Below, piece after piece: positions 8,419-20,606 of a stretch of 64,000 nucleotides of DNA. Location: contig CM070594.1 of NCBI GenBank assembly GCA_036346395.1, forward strand, positions 31,033,385-31,097,384, in the 5' to 3' direction. The notes below the pieces were generated by a model, which was not told the origin of the DNA, made no database searches, and saw only the letters and a program-made list of their open reading frames with translations. Both the position numbers and the translations under genes were made by a program. Each line of letters opens with the position of its first letter. Within the stretch, counting starts at the first letter, position 1. The stretch is from Hsuehochloa calcarea. Its lineage: Eukaryota; Streptophyta; Magnoliopsida; Poales; Poaceae.

Positions 8419-11400
8419 AAAAGATTCGACCTCGAATCTACGCACCAATCTACTCGTAAGGAAGCTGCGTTTGGAATGAAAAAACGATATTTCAAGCATG
8501 GAATTGCTCAGATACTCGCTTAACACTCGAGCACACCAGACGATGCGTACTTCGCATAAGGACCCGGGACGATCAACGCGATAAGCCAACGTCCTAATTT
8601 CTACAACTTTCAAGAACGAAGAGAATCCAACTAGAAATAGAGAGTCCTCATCGTATCCACGTAATGCTAACTCTCACCAAAATGTTAGATTCCAAATTTG
8701 ATAATTCATCTCGAAAACAAATCCATTTTACAACCAAAGGAGAAATCACTCGAACGCCCAAACCAAATACTTGCGGTTTGTCTGAATTTGGAAAGAATCA
8801 ACACGCCAACACAGCGCCAACTCAAATTACGGAAAATACAAGTCAACGACACAAAACTCAAACGAGAATCAAGAAAACGCCTCATTACCCCACGAATCAT
8901 CCTTTGCCACAGTTCCTCACTTCTAGGAATAAAATTTCTCTCGAACATTGAAATTCGAATTCACTTGCCTCGACATGAGCTTAAACCTCTTAGTTAAACA
9001 TCCTCAAATTATGCTCAAATTGAAATACATCATCCACACCATTGTGGAGAGGCTATATTGAATCCACCGAATACTCTAAATAACTTGTTCTACTAACCAA
9101 AATTGACTTGATAGAAGGCGTTCAAAGCAACACATAATAGGTCCCACACAATGACATTACCTTCAATTTCCAACAATAACAATTCAAGATCCTTAGCACG
9201 CACGGACATGTATTACATCAGAAGAGTTCTATCAGTTATCATTTCACCGCTCAGAAACTCTATTATTCCACTCTCTACACACAATCATTGAGTGACCAAA
9301 GGTCTAGCATGAAAATGCAAAGCCAGATTTAACTCGCAAGACTTCTACTACAAATTGCAATTATAACAGGTAGGGAAATCAATGGATTGAATCTACAACA
9401 TTCCCACAATTCTAACATACTCACTTATTGACATCCTCAAAAATTACTCACATAATCTCGCAATCTTATCCAATTGCGTTACTCTATAAAATTAATCAAG
9501 GTCTCCATACCTTCGATAATCCTCAACCTTTTAACATGAACTAAAGTTCTGGAATTTCTCTATACCATAGGTTCTACTCAATCGTAACACTATTCAGACT
9601 TACTTCGAAGCCAAACATTCCATGTGAATTAATATTTTTTTTTCAAGAAATACAGATCAAATCCATTTCACATTCTTCTACTCCTCCAATAACTTGATAG
9701 CAAAATATCACCGCTACCAAAACTTAACCACCACCAAATAGTTGACAATAAACGCTTTGTAAAACCCTACAACCAAACTTTTGGGTCTTTCTCAAAAGAA
9801 AGAGGCGAATAAGGACAAGCTTCGTCACACATAAAAACGTTGCTCATCCCAACGAGCATGAACCCAAAAGAATATTACGATAATGGGGATATTGGAAAGC
9901 AAATCGAGTTCACATTGAGGGCACACATCCCTCAAGAGAATAGCAAATAACATCCGATACGAAAGAAAGACATTGCGATTGAAACTCGACATCTTTTGAG
10001 CGGAAAGAGCAAAAAGTTTAGGAACGATTCAAATAATCACAAGTTACAAAACTTGACTCAAATTATCAAATACTCTACTGCACTCTTTCCTTTAACACAG
10101 CAATTAGTTCTTGAATCTATAACACCTTACCACATGAACAAAGTAAATTCTTTAGTTTAACCCACGGAACTACTTAAGAACAAATAATTTTTTTCTCAAC
10201 ACGCCAACTTTGTTTGAAACACTCATCTACTAATGAAACATGTTATCCAAATGACCTCGACCACAAAACAAGCATTTTCCTTTACAGGACTTCACGAAAA
10301 GCAACGGATTCTCAACGAAAGCGAAAATTTCCTTTGATTGCAACCTCACTTTGCTAACTCAAACCAAGGAACCTTTAGGACTAAATCACACGAAACTCTT
10401 AAGAAGCAATAGGATATCGCATGCTCCATTTTACTTAAAACAATTTGATTACGAAATATTCACGAACTCTAAAAGATCACGGACACTAGACTTGAAGTAT
10501 TCTCATTTAGGTGGTATCACGAGGTGATTATTTTACTACAAGTTTCAACATCAATCTCTCAACGTCAATTAGAAAACACCTCGAAAGACTCATGCGGAAA
10601 GAATGGGTCGATTATTTATCAAAAGAAGAGGCACATGAAAGCGATTTTCACCAACTAGAAAATCATTTACCACTCGCCACAAACACCGGGCCGGAGAAAA
10701 CCAATTAAGCAATGAACTCATTGAACATAAGGGGAGTCCACAGTTGAAAGCATAAGCCTCAAAAGAAGAGAATGTCTGACCTTAGCAGATAAGAACAACG
10801 AGCATTCAATATCAAAGCGCTCGCATCACGGGAGAACTATTATAACGACTTCGTTTACCAAAATAAACTTAAACCCCAAAAAGTCATGAACACAAAACTT
10901 GAAATTGGATCATTTTAGAAACAACAAGAAAGGTGATCAAACTTCTTTCTCTATAAAAGAATCAACATTAATGAACATTTCATTAAGATCAATAACATAC
11001 GTTCCTGATAACAATCAATTTACATTACTATCATATCAATAAACCTTTTAAAGGAAACACGACAAAGTGTGTCTTAGAAATCTCCAGCATTAAATGGGAT
11101 TGTAATAACAACTTATTCTAGAAAAGAAACGTGGTGTGAAATACACAAAGCTTAAACAAACCTCTCACACAACACCACAAAACCTTAGAAAAAGGTATCG
11201 ACATTTTTTTAGAGAGGTTCTAAACTCCAACACTCCAACTACTCCAAAAGAAACGAGCAGAGTCAAAACATTTTTCAATGAACTTTGTAAAAGATGATTC
11301 CCATTCTCCAACATACCAAATGGTGAATCAGGTCACCTTAATCAACAAGAGAGATAGGACCATCATATACAAAATATATGATCTTGCCGATAACAACGTT

Positions 11401-12650
11401 TACCAGTAGTAAAGAGAGTTCAGCAGTCAAAAGACAAGAAATTATTTTGAAAAACAAATAGGGACCAATAGAAACCCGTAGCCCACAACTTTGTTTGAGT
11501 ACAACCTCCAACTTAATCACAACACATCACCACAAATGGGTTTTAACACTATTCTTCAGAAAAGAGATGCATTATACTTCAACAAACAGAATGATCCAAT
11601 AGAAATAAGTAGAGCCAAAGCTTTCTCGATTTAACGGACTTGCAACAGAAAACTCTCATTATACAACTATCAAACGAGTAAATGAATCGCTCTTCTCTAA
11701 GGAGAAAGAAGGAACAACCATGAAAATATCAATGTTGCCAATTTACAAAGATCATTCGTAGTAAAACAATTCGACAATCGAAAAACAATAATATTTTCAG
11801 AGTACCATTAAAGGCCTATTTAAACTCGTCTACCAAAATCATGAACCGAAGAGAAATTCATCAATCGCCACCGGACAAGAATTTGTCAAATTCAAAAATC
11901 AAGGAAGAGAACGACTTACTAAAGCAGCCCAAGAGAAATATGCAATATCAATACACACTTGATAAAGAACTTGCAAAAGAAGTCTTCCAATACCAAGATT
12001 CCAAACGAACGAATGAGTTAAATTTCTCCAACAAGGGTAAAACATCTCTTTTGTGAAAAGATAAATCTTGCAATGGAACTATGCCCACGTGGAGCAGAAA
12101 TTTCACAATAATCGAAAGAACACCAATTGGTTCAAAGAACGGTCAAAAACCGATGGGGCTTGCTATTACATTGACCCCAAATTCAAAAGAATTTCACGAA
12201 CTGCCAGAAACTACAACCAGGAAACTAGATACCAGTTCTAGAAAGGCAACCAGTTCATCAATGAGCTCATGCTCAATACAGAGCTTATGGAACAGAGGTA
12301 AGAAGTTCTCTAATATCATACTACAAACAGTGGTGTAGCCTGGCAAAACCCAGGACATCAACCACGAACTCAACTAATCAACGCCCGCTAGCGAAACGCA
12401 TAACTAATGGAATCAATTATGAATATATATATTTATATCGGATCATCTCATGACGATCATAGAATAATTTCATAGATAGAGGTTATCACATCATATCATG
12501 GATTAACACATCATAGCACAACACAATTTAACAACGACTCAATACTCGAGTCACCACAATTGAAATACTGAAGCAATGGTTTACCCAACCCTCCTAATGT
12601 GCACAAGGTGTCAATTTAATATGTTTGAATGAACTACGGACCTAAAGCCC
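8404..12650 (-). mobile_element. Non-coding internal domain of a large non-autonomous LTR element (LARD-like)
   Basis: About 4.2 kb lies between the polypurine tract and the primer-binding site without any gag or pol wording in any frame. The longest ORFs here (up to about 100 codons, e.g. 8664-8997) show no family resemblance and are not kept in related copies. The domain is nevertheless recognisable elsewhere: 26697-26943, 27509-27724, 42936-43197, 43782-47182, 51756-54094, 54665-54797 and, inverted, 5883-6232. Large LTRs around a conserved non-coding core is the definition of LARD elements, which borrow proteins from an autonomous partner; that assignment is inference. The composition is AT-rich with A-rich purine runs. 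Confidence 0.7.
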
Positions 12651-12661
12651 GCTCGATACCA
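12651..12661 (-). other. Primer-binding site, damaged
   Basis: The reverse complement reads TGGTATCGAGC, i.e. the tRNA-iMet complement lacking one base of CAG and with the neighbouring base altered. The same lesion is present at 47183, 61505 and 61949, with a variant at 14499. It lies three bases inside the LTR fragment at 12665. Confidence 0.8.
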
Positions 12662-12664
12662 AGC

Positions 12665-12713
12665 TGTAACACCACGACTATAGGGAAGTCAAGATGTCAC
12701 CTACAACCACTAC
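12665..12713 (-). repeat. Family-2 LTR fragment (truncated 5' LTR)
   Basis: The first 49 bases match the PBS end of the LTR at 6233 (TGTAACACC..gactatagggaagtc), then the sequence switches to gypsy protease text at about 12711-12714. ACA is shared by both sides at the switch. The LTR would otherwise be about 2.17 kb, so 98 percent of it is missing. Confidence 0.75.
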
Positions 12714-14340
12714 ATCGAACGGCTCCATTTGAATAACTATCAAATTCGCCGTGAACTTCTCTCCATCAATAATGTAACACCCAGACAAACAAGAGCTAGC
12801 AATAATACCCCCAAGAGAACTAACCAACACCGATCGAGAATCCATCAGATACTCAAGTTCGCCCTAGCAAACGCCACGACACAAACGAAAAGGTAGCCTC
12901 TAATCAAAAGGACTAAAGCATCAAACGAATCCACAAGCAGTAATTGCCACCACGCAGATCGACCCGCGATCATTGGGCATGGCGACATGTGGCGCCATGG
13001 CGAAAGAAGACGACGCTGATGGCGAGAGCCCCAACAATCGTGGCGGTGCAGGTAAAGCTTCGTCAGGTACCTGAAGTGGTGCCGGTATGCCGCCAAGAGT
13101 ACCTCACGAGGCGCCAACAAGGAAATGGTAATCGAGGAGCAATATCATCTGAAAGATCTCGAAAGCAGACCCATCAAGAAGAAGATGGCACAGCCCCACT
13201 TGATCACGCTTAGCGGGTTCTCGACACACCGCTTCCCTGACCTTGGCTGCCACACCACGGCAATCTCCCGCCCATGCACTTCAGCCAGCACGTGTCCATC
13301 ACCGCACTTAAAGCAAGCATGCCCGCCTCGACAGACGTAAGAGTTGGAGTACCGCAAAGGACGAGGCGCCAAGAAGGAACTACCGATCGCTAGACTTGAA
13401 GGATGCGGGCCTCCCATGAATTTCTTGAAAGGTGTCACGGGATGTACCCACTTCCCTCACTAGAGCTCCTCTTCCGTCACCACTAAACAACCACCACTGC
13501 AGGCTTGTCGCCTTTGTGAGCCGCATCTCCAACTCCATGCCCCAGCTTGCTCCACCACGTAGCAGAATCACGGAGTGGAGTAGCCTCAACACATGCCCAG
13601 CATCGTAATTGAGACCCGACGAACCTCTTGGCTTGAAGATCATCGTCACATCAAGGACGGTTAACTAAGTTGTTGAACTCAAATTTCATACTCAAAGAAT
13701 AGACCTCTTCCTCGAGCAAAGGTCGCCAAGGCAACCTCCATCTTCTCAACAAAAGAATAGGGGTAGAACTTTCCTTGAATCGATCAAAGTCCTCCCAAGT
13801 GATCGTCCTTGAGTGGCGGTCCTCAAGACAACACGCCCCACCAACATCGCTGCCCTTTCATAAAGGCTACAAACGGACCTCCGATGAAGACATCTCCAAA
13901 GCTCCAAACCGCTTCCATAAACGCAACCATCTCACGCTCGACCGTGTGTTCCCACCACAAACGATCAAACCTCAACCCCATCCACTCGAAGTGACATCCG
14001 CGCTCAGAACCGGTGGATGTGCGATGAGCAACAGATGCCGAAGAATGAATGCTTGGCCATCACTGGACAAGAGCACGGATCTCTCCCACCAACTCTCAAA
14101 GAAAGCGGGGTCTCATCTTGACCACAACCGAGGTCGGGTCAACAAAGAACCCTCGGCACCATCGATCATCACATGTGAGGTGGCTCCACGAACCTCGCCA
14201 CGGGCTCGACTCACCAATCATGCCACCACCACACGCCCCCACTACCTCTAAGATAGCTATCACCACAATCAACAATACACAATGAGTTCAAAGCTCAAAA
14301 TAAACTCATCCATCAATGAACAACATAACGGAAGCGAAAA
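12714..14340 (-). pseudogene. gypsy protease/gag relic (block A)
   Basis: In element sense this holds degenerate gag followed by the beginning of protease. Recognisable pieces are the gag core with its basic linker (13760-13380), the knuckle region near 13260-13200, the proline-rich linker (13120-12945) and the protease start with text equivalent to FDSGAT near 12890-12915. Every ORF is short; small deletions relative to 1849-3290 and 28640-30030 break the frame every 50-150 bases. It joins directly to the PBS and LTR on its right. There is no sign that this copy can be translated. Confidence 0.75.
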
Positions 14341-14498
14341 ACTATATTCAGACTTCTCTCTAACCCATCGGCGCTAGTGTGTCAAATTTTAGATTGGTTA
14401 ACCATTAGCAAATTTTAGTTGATTTACTAATACTAAAACAAATTTTAACAATTTTAGTTTGCCTATGTTGTTAATCTATTCACCACGACCTAAAGCCC

Positions 14499-14510
14499 GC
14501 CTCGATACCA
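14499..14510 (-). other. Primer-binding site, damaged
   Basis: Plus orientation gives gcctcgatacca, where the sister copy at 30280 gives gctctgatacca. It is followed after two bases by the LTR at 14513. The change sits exactly on the CTG/CAG of the site. Confidence 0.8.
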
Positions 14511-14512
14511 AC

Positions 14513-16804
14513 TGAATACCTCAAATTTCAACACCGAGCCTAGAATGCCACCACGCTACTCTCTAAACTAATAATTATCGACACACTATATAATTACAAG
14601 AAAACAATGATAATCATATCCATGGACCACAAAAGAGCAATGCATAATTATGGATCAAGTGAATAATCAATGGAATTATAAACCGTAAATAATCCAAAGT
14701 AGCATCAACCAATGACTCCAAATTAATAAAGCAAATAGTCTAGTCCAAATGATGTCCTAAACTTTATTCAACCTCTAACATGTCCAAGTGTAATCCAATT
14801 TCAATGAAAATATTATGAAGGTAAATGATCATGTGTTGCCCATGTGCCCTACTCGCCTCGCTATGGCGCCCTCAAGATCACCTAAAGACAACAATAGAGC
14901 AAGGGTGAGTCCACGACTCAAAGAAACACATCCATAAACAACTAACAATAATAAATCAACAAAGATTCAATAACTTCATTATCATCATGTGTACTTCTAT
15001 TTGATTCACATCCATTAATCTCATGTTTCAATGCAAACCTAATCTACATGTCCACATGCACTTTTTTCGCAGATACGCAGATAGCATGAGTGAATGCTCA
15101 CAACATTCACTCAAGCCTCCTCCATAAGGATCGGGACCTCCTCCACCTCGTGGAGTTGTGATCATTCATGATCACCGCCCATATGCAAAGATGCTTATGA
15201 ATGCAAACATGCACACTCCATCATATACAACATATCCAACTTTTCATCATGATTGTCAACAAAGATATAAACATACCAATTTTGTTTGCAATTAAATAAA
15301 ATAAAAGCACAACAATAATGGTAATAGAAGATAAAGAAAATAAGTGATCAATCATTGATCACCGCTCACTATGCACTTGCTTTTACTAGGTGACGCACAA
15401 TTTGGCTAGCAGACGCAACAAGTACGACGATCTCCTACATTAAATACACAAATCTCAATACAAGCTACAGCATCATAAGAACCACAATCAATCGACATCG
15501 CCCTACACGCCCCTAAATATACCACGATATTCCTGCATCAAAAGTTACCCATTGCGGTCTTAGTACTAAACGAATCTTGACTCGAAAGTCCGATCACAAC
15601 AAACCACCCCATTCTGGATTCATAACATTATCCACATTTTCTTAGATTACGAAGACTTCTAATTAAATCATCTAACCCTCCTTTTAGCCCAGAAGCCGAT
15701 CTGTCCGCTTCGAACAGCAGTCTTACTAAATTCATAACTTTTGTTTTACTCAACCAAAATGCGTGTTCTCAGATTCTACAGAACCATTGGACAATTATTC
15801 ACGCTTTCATGTAGATCAAAACTCTAATTAAGCTATTTACTATTTTTAATCTACAGTCTACCAAAATAGCGCCGAAAGACGTACAACCGAAAAACAGCAG
15901 TCTTCCAAAATTCATAACTCGAATTCTACTTTTCCGATTGACATAATAAAATATGCTATAGAAAGATATCGAAATTATCTACAATTAACTAGTAGATGAG
16001 ATTTCAAAATTCGCCATTAAGATATCCGAATAAATCGATAACGGACATAAAAGCAAAATGATTCATTAGACGGCATCTCGCCTACAAATTAAAGAACCCC
16101 TCTAATTAATCTAAATTCTAATCTCTAAATAAACAGCTAAATGAGACGAAACGAAATTATAGATCACCTCAGAAGAATGCCAAAACACTAAATTTTTCCG
16201 CCTCTCTCTCTAGATTAGTCCTGATTTAATCTCCAACTATGCTTCTGAGAAGCACTTCAAAGCAAAGAAGAAAGAAACCAAGAGATGCAGATCGATCAAG
16301 ACAACAAGACAAAGTGTCTTCGGTTCGTCGGCTTGGCTTCCACGCTGGGAACAAAGAAGAAGAAGACGCAGCTGCAACAAAGCAACGCTACAGTGGCAAG
16401 AAGAAAAGAATGACGCGCTCCACAAAGAAGACGCTGCATTCTTGCCAGCCACAGCAGACATCAAAGAATAGGGTTTCTACTAAAGAAGACAAAGAGACAA
16501 GACATCGCAGGCGCCCACGCGAGGGGGCGCTTGACTGCTTTGGTTTACGCAGCTTTACAGTAGCAATCTAAGCAGATAGAAGCCACGACAGGGCGGTATG
16601 AGTATCAAGGCAGCCTCCTTGAGAAACCGCGCAAGTGGATTAAAACTATTAGGGTTTCTAGAAACCCACAACATATTTATACAATTTTAAAATTCAATTA
16701 TCCTATTTCCACGTGATACTAAATTCTTTAATTACGACAAGCCCTAAATTCTTTTAACTAATTAATTTATTATTAGTATTGTATTATTATTATTTTCTAT
16801 TACA
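14513..16804 (-). repeat. Family-1 LTR (block A copy)
   Basis: About 2292 bases, ending at TATTACA (16804). The first bases read TGAATACCTCAAATTTC where all sister LTRs read TGTAACACCCCAGCCC; the rest aligns throughout with 30294-32667. The hairpin cluster is present but scrambled at its palindrome (about 15070-15090). The GC-rich leader (16240-16560) has A/AAG-rich replacements of GGC/GCC triplets compared with 32060-32460. Telobox and TATA remnants are at 16648-16683. The ORF at 16239-16571 is an artefact of that altered leader. Confidence 0.82.
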
Positions 16805-17547
16805 GATTCAAACAAAACAGAGAACCAAACGCCCAAGAAGACACCGCGAGTAAACCTCGTCTGCATTTCGTATAACAGAAGAAAAGCCTATAACTTTCTA
16901 CCATCGATCCTATGGAGATGATCTTTATCAATCGAATTATGGAGAAATTATATTCAAAACCTATTTGGGTGGCCTCCTAACTGCTCCAACTAGAACAAAA
17001 TCAAGAGCAACCGCAGCTGTCCAAAATCGATGCAGTAGAAAAGTGTTAAAATTCATAACTCCTAAACCATGTGGTGGAATCTCGTGATCTCAAGTAAAAA
17101 ATCTAACAAAACCAGAACATAACTCTAGGAGACGAGACCAGATTCGGCTTAAAGGCCTTCAATCTACCGCACAACCCATCGCACTATTCGATAGATCTGA
17201 AATCGCAGATCGAACGACCCAAATGAACAATTATGCAACTAAACTAATACAAATAGCTAATCGTAACTTTCACCCTTGAAGACCAGAATGACGAAGATAA
17301 GGCGCTAGATCCGATGGAAGGCCGGAGAGGAGGTGAAAGGGAGGGGCGGCTACTAAGGGAATGGGGCGGCGGCTGGGTTGGGAGGGCCTCCCTTTGAGTG
17401 ACTGCCTTCCTTCTTGGGCCGCTCGGTCGCACTCACGGCCTAGGTTGGCGAATATTTGCGGATCTCCTCCAAGACTAATATTTCGATTTAAACCCCGCCC
17501 TTACTCCTTCATTTTCTTTCAATTCATATCGATTATGACGGTGCACA
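16805..17547 (-). repeat. Partial LTR of a further gypsy family (block A copy)
   Basis: This aligns with 32668-33468. It contains the phrases typical of family 2/3/4 LTRs (atggagatgatctttatca; ctcctaaaccat; gaacataactctaggagacg) and the GC-rich leader with a telobox-like ggctgggttgg tract near 17370. It is truncated on the left where the family-1 element begins and ends near a degenerate TATTACA-like terminus at about 17540. Confidence 0.6.
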
Positions 17548-17944
17548 CACACCGATCGGGCGCCGATCTCACGCAGAGGCACAGGGCAGTAGCTAGCACA
17601 CGACGCGCCGCCAACACTAAGCATGGGGCAAGCATGATCGTAAGGCGAGAACGACAAAGCCAAGAAGCATGCGGTCAGTCGAGTACTCACACGCTGCATA
17701 CGCAAGGCGCCAGCAGTGAGCGATCAAATGACCATCACGATGGAAAGGCACGTAGGCGACGCCAAGACTTAAAAAAATAAACCAACGCGCGGCTAGGGTT
17801 TGTTTCTCATTTACATCCCCTAATACTCACGCCCTTTTTTTACAAGGCACTCAACCCTTCCCTAAAATTCCAAACATCTCTTTCCATGTATCTTTTGTGT
17901 TTAATTACGCATGCCCTCAAGAGTTAATTTCGTATTACAGAACC
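17548..17944 (-). repeat. LTR end fragment, family-1-like (block A copy)
   Basis: It ends at TATTACAG (17940) after text like the element-sense start of family-1 LTRs (taattacgcatgccctcaag). It carries a telobox (ctagggttt, about 17793). Upstream is a GC-rich segment with no retained ORF. Counterpart at 33469-33880. Confidence 0.5.
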
Positions 17945-20005
17945 AACACTCTGCTGGATGCTTGAGGCCGTACCACCTCTAGGTTGATGCCCTCCGCCGC
18001 CTTTGCAGAGCGCTTCTCCTCCGTCCTGCTTTGCACGCCGACGCCTCGCTCTCCTTTCTCGTGATCCTCCGCAAGACCCTCGCAGAGTGAGGCATTTTTT
18101 GGTCACTTGATGATAAAGGGGAGAGGAGGAGTCACAGGAAAGCTTAGGGGAACTTATCTATTATGTAATAGACTGCGCTTATTAAGTGTGATTTGTAATG
18201 ACTTTGATAATATTTTGCCTATGATGATATCTCATGTTATTTGGATATTTTTGTTGTACTTGGATATGAGTTTATGGTTATGATGTTGAATGCCTATGAT
18301 ATTTGAGTTCATTATCTCCAAACATTGTCATTCGATATTGCTCTTTTCAAGTATCAATAATCTACATGTAAACTCCCAAAATTTTTTGAAAATCCAAACA
18401 TGTGTTTTGTATAATCTTCTATTTAATATGCACATATTGGGGGAGCTTTCGCTTCAAACTTAATATCTCTCACTTTTTATTGTGTTGTCATCAATTACCA
18501 AAAAGGAGAGAGAAAGTATCTAAGCCCCTAAAAATGTGTTTTGGTAATTAATGACATTATGTGAATATGGGACTAATATGTTTGTTGAAGTGATTACAAG
18601 GTTTAGTCCTAAATAACAAAGTCAAATCAAGAAGTCGCATGTCAAAGAATGTCAAGAAGATGGAGTTTGTTTAAAGGGCAAGGTACAAATAGACTAGGAC
18701 CCCTTTAAATTTTACCTGCCTTGGAGTATGGTGGAAGACCGAATTTTAGGATAAATACCGCACTATTAAGGGGAGCTTGTCCGTAGCTTGAAAGCACTTC
18801 ATTATGCCTTTGATCAACTTAGGATCAAGCATGCCTCTTTGTTCGTTTTAAAATCAAAATCATCTTTTTAGTACATAATCGGTTAGTTACAAGAGTAATC
18901 ATGAACTTCCATTGATGGATTTCAAAATTCGGAACATATTTTCCGAGAGTACCTTTTTCCGACTTAGCCAATTTTTCAAGCGCAAAGTACCGCCATGATG
19001 GAGCGGAATACGATTGAAGTATAGATTTTTGCGTAACGTTTTTCCAGAGTACTCTTTTCTGACTTAGCCATATTTCATAAGCGCGTAGTTTCGCCATGAT
19101 ACGAGCGAACTTCCGATTATCTATTGCTCAATTTCTTATGGAGTGTTTTTCCAGAGTACCCTTTGGGGACTTAGCCATTCTTCGTAGTGCGTAGTTCCGC
19201 CATGATATGAGCGAAGCTTCCATTATCTGACGAACCAATTTTAGTTGGAGGAAGTTCCAGATAAATCCAACGCTATAATCGAGCATTTAATGCCACCATA
19301 TGACGCTATAAAGACACTCGATGTAAGGGTGGAAGTTCGCATGGTACATGATGTGTCTGATTTCAAATTTTTGGATTCTTCATGTAACGGTCATATTTGG
19401 TTGTGAGGGGTATAAATGCACCCCACCAACCAAGAGGAGTGTTGATGAGTATTCATTCAATACACTCGAGCTTAGAGCACTCTCCTCACTTCTCATTTAC
19501 TCTCTTTGCACAAATTTATGAGGTTATGAGCAAAACCGAGAGCATTGCATTCTAGTTGATCCTTTGGCTCTTGGTTGCCGCTGCCAAGGTCAAGGTCTAT
19601 ACTCTTGGTGCTTGTCGGACCTAGACGGTTTGGCTTAAGGTTGCGGTGATCTCTTCAAGAAGTTTGTGAAGAGGCCCACGCCGGCTAGATTGGCGGTGTT
19701 CACCAACTCCGAGAGGAGGTAGAACAACCAAGTGATTACGAGGGAAAGCTTAATTAGTGGAGCGGGCTTGATCGAGTCAAGTTTCCTCAACGTGACTAGT
19801 GAAGATCGACAAATCTTCGATACCACTTGAAAAATCTCATTGTCCCATTGCGTTATTTCTTGTCTTTACTTATTTTAATTAATTTTGTAGCATATATCTT
19901 GTGATAGATAGCTTTACTTAGTTCTTTTGCTAAATTGTTTAATTTGATCTAGAATTTTTAGAAACCTCCTATTCACCCCCTCTAGCCGTTATCCTTGATC
20001 CTACA
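17945..20005 (+). mobile_element. Ty1/copia (SIRE/Maximus-like) 3' end with LTR (block A copy)
   Basis: The LTR runs from about 18511 to 20005 (1495 bases); upstream is about 560 bases of 3' internal sequence. The polypurine tract before the LTR reads caaaaaggagag here and caaaaagggagagat in copy B. The LTR end reads ttcaccccctctagccg...gatcctaca, a typical SIRE/Maximus terminus. The LTR contains internal near-repeats around 18900-19230 (gagtaccctttt...gacttagccat repeated three times). No pol domain is retained, and no second LTR or primer-binding site follows at 20006. Confidence 0.7.
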
Positions 20006-20606
20006 CTCCTTGCTATAGACAATGTTGTTCACTTGATGAAGGCTACAATGAACATCATTTGTCAACAAGGTTAACTTCGAGGATCGTGAAGAACTTGGTC
20101 GAGCTTCCCTAGTTGATTGTTTATGGGCATATGGATAAGCTTCGTTGTAGTTATTCTGCTTCCTTCCACAGATTAATTGGGATATTTCCATCCGATGCAT
20201 TAATTATAAGCTTTTACTTTAATGTCGCAACTCGATAATTATTGATTAATTGCATATTTTGGTTACCTTTGCATACGGAATGGTAGTTCATCGATGTTGC
20301 CACTGTGTACACTAGTGTGATTCTTGACTAGTGCAGTATACACAGAGGGTCCGGATTTGCATATTTGGGTCCCAACACAAAATGTCATCAACAAGAATAA
20401 AAGTTCACATATAAACCTGGGGACTCGCACCCAAGAACGCTTGGATCCCCGTGCCCAAGAACGTTATGTGTCGTCTGCCCAGGAGCACCTATCTTGAACG
20501 AACAACTAGAAACAACACTAATAAATTAACCATCATCATAATGACCTTTATAGCTCATCACTTTCCATAAGCACCAAGAACTAACCATTAAGATCCAAAA
20601 GGGTCC
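20006..20606. other. Unassigned AT-rich repeat sequence (block A copy)
   Basis: No coding potential. The stretch matches 36017-36640 almost base for base. It includes an inverted ACTAGT pair around 20315-20332 (actagtgtgattcttgactagt). Its position between a copia LTR and a coding relic suggests untranslated element sequence, but I cannot assign a family. Confidence 0.5.

Noticed and set aside
7800..8613. ORFs of 110-195 codons around the family-2 LTR leader
   Set aside because: The longest crosses the LTR end and polypurine tract; the frame is not preserved in related LTRs.
16770..16803. ATT/TAT microsatellite as an independent feature
   Set aside because: Short and imperfect; it is the A/T-rich end of the family-1 LTR, also at 32628-32656.
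20006..20606. Primer-binding site and internal start of the copia element right of its LTR
   Set aside because: No tRNA-complementary motif follows the LTR end at 20005 or 36016; only the 3' LTR of the element is present.
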